Positions 63,881-64,000 of a stretch of 64,000 nucleotides of DNA are shown one piece after another. The DNA lies in the NCBI GenBank assembly GCA_018105865.1, contig CM030835.1, forward strand, positions 4,386,816-4,450,815, written 5' to 3'. Positions within the stretch are counted from its first letter, which is position 1. Every line of letters begins with the position of its first letter. The stretch is from Metaphire vulgaris. Lineage: Eukaryota; Annelida; Clitellata; Crassiclitellata; Megascolecidae. Under the pieces are notes generated by a model. It had not been told where the DNA came from. It saw nothing but the letters and a program-made list of their open reading frames with translations, and made no database searches. A program made the position numbers and the translations under genes.

Positions 63881-64000
63881 CTGCGCAAAAACAAATGGTG
63901 GGTTCAACATTAGGTTTATTCTAGGAGAATCCCTAGTCAAATGAGCGTTGAGAAATTCATAAACTCTGCTGCAGATATATTCTTGCAATGCAAATATTTC

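Overview
This is eukaryotic, animal nuclear DNA. It is AT-rich with interrupted genes, and five recognisable metazoan genes plus one less certain one all lie head-to-tail on the minus strand. Introns and spacers are full of microsatellites, MITEs, SINEs and LINE fragments. The species cannot be named from sequence alone. Divergence from vertebrate homologues fits a marine-type invertebrate, but that is inference. No bacterial operon, phage, CRISPR array or rRNA is present.

Layout from left to right, all genes on minus: (1) 58-3349, ZFPL1, a Golgi zinc-finger membrane protein; its last exon with the membrane anchor lies off the left edge. (2) 5279-10073, AMN1, a leucine-rich-repeat protein in seven exons. 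(3) 11103-15763, a four-exon T-box factor, Brachyury-like but very divergent; its introns and upstream flank carry hAT-type MITEs. (4) 20045-21397, a vestigial-like (VGLL) TEAD cofactor identified by its Tondu motif. (5) 22002-24406, a nested composite of hAT-type elements. (6) 26379-29613, RABL2, a small GTPase in eight exons. (7) 34242-63880, tomosyn (STXBP5): 29 exons down to the R-SNARE C-terminus, with the first exon(s) off the right edge.

Exon limits were set by reading both strands against remembered family sequences and requiring splice sites and phase to agree. RABL2, tomosyn and the T-box gene translate without a break across every junction. ZFPL1 and AMN1 each need one extra base in one exon. 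Three tomosyn introns need GC-AG splicing.

Together these genes include membrane-traffic factors (ZFPL1, tomosyn), a ciliary GTPase (RABL2), a mitotic-exit-type LRR protein (AMN1) and two developmental regulators (T-box, VGLL). Nothing suggests one shared pathway. The most unusual items are the T-box protein lacking the usual minor-groove segment, the nested composite transposon with target duplications only at its outer ends, the GC-AG intron cluster, the SUMO-interaction-like motif in a very large tomosyn linker exon, and the duplicated tomosyn exon.
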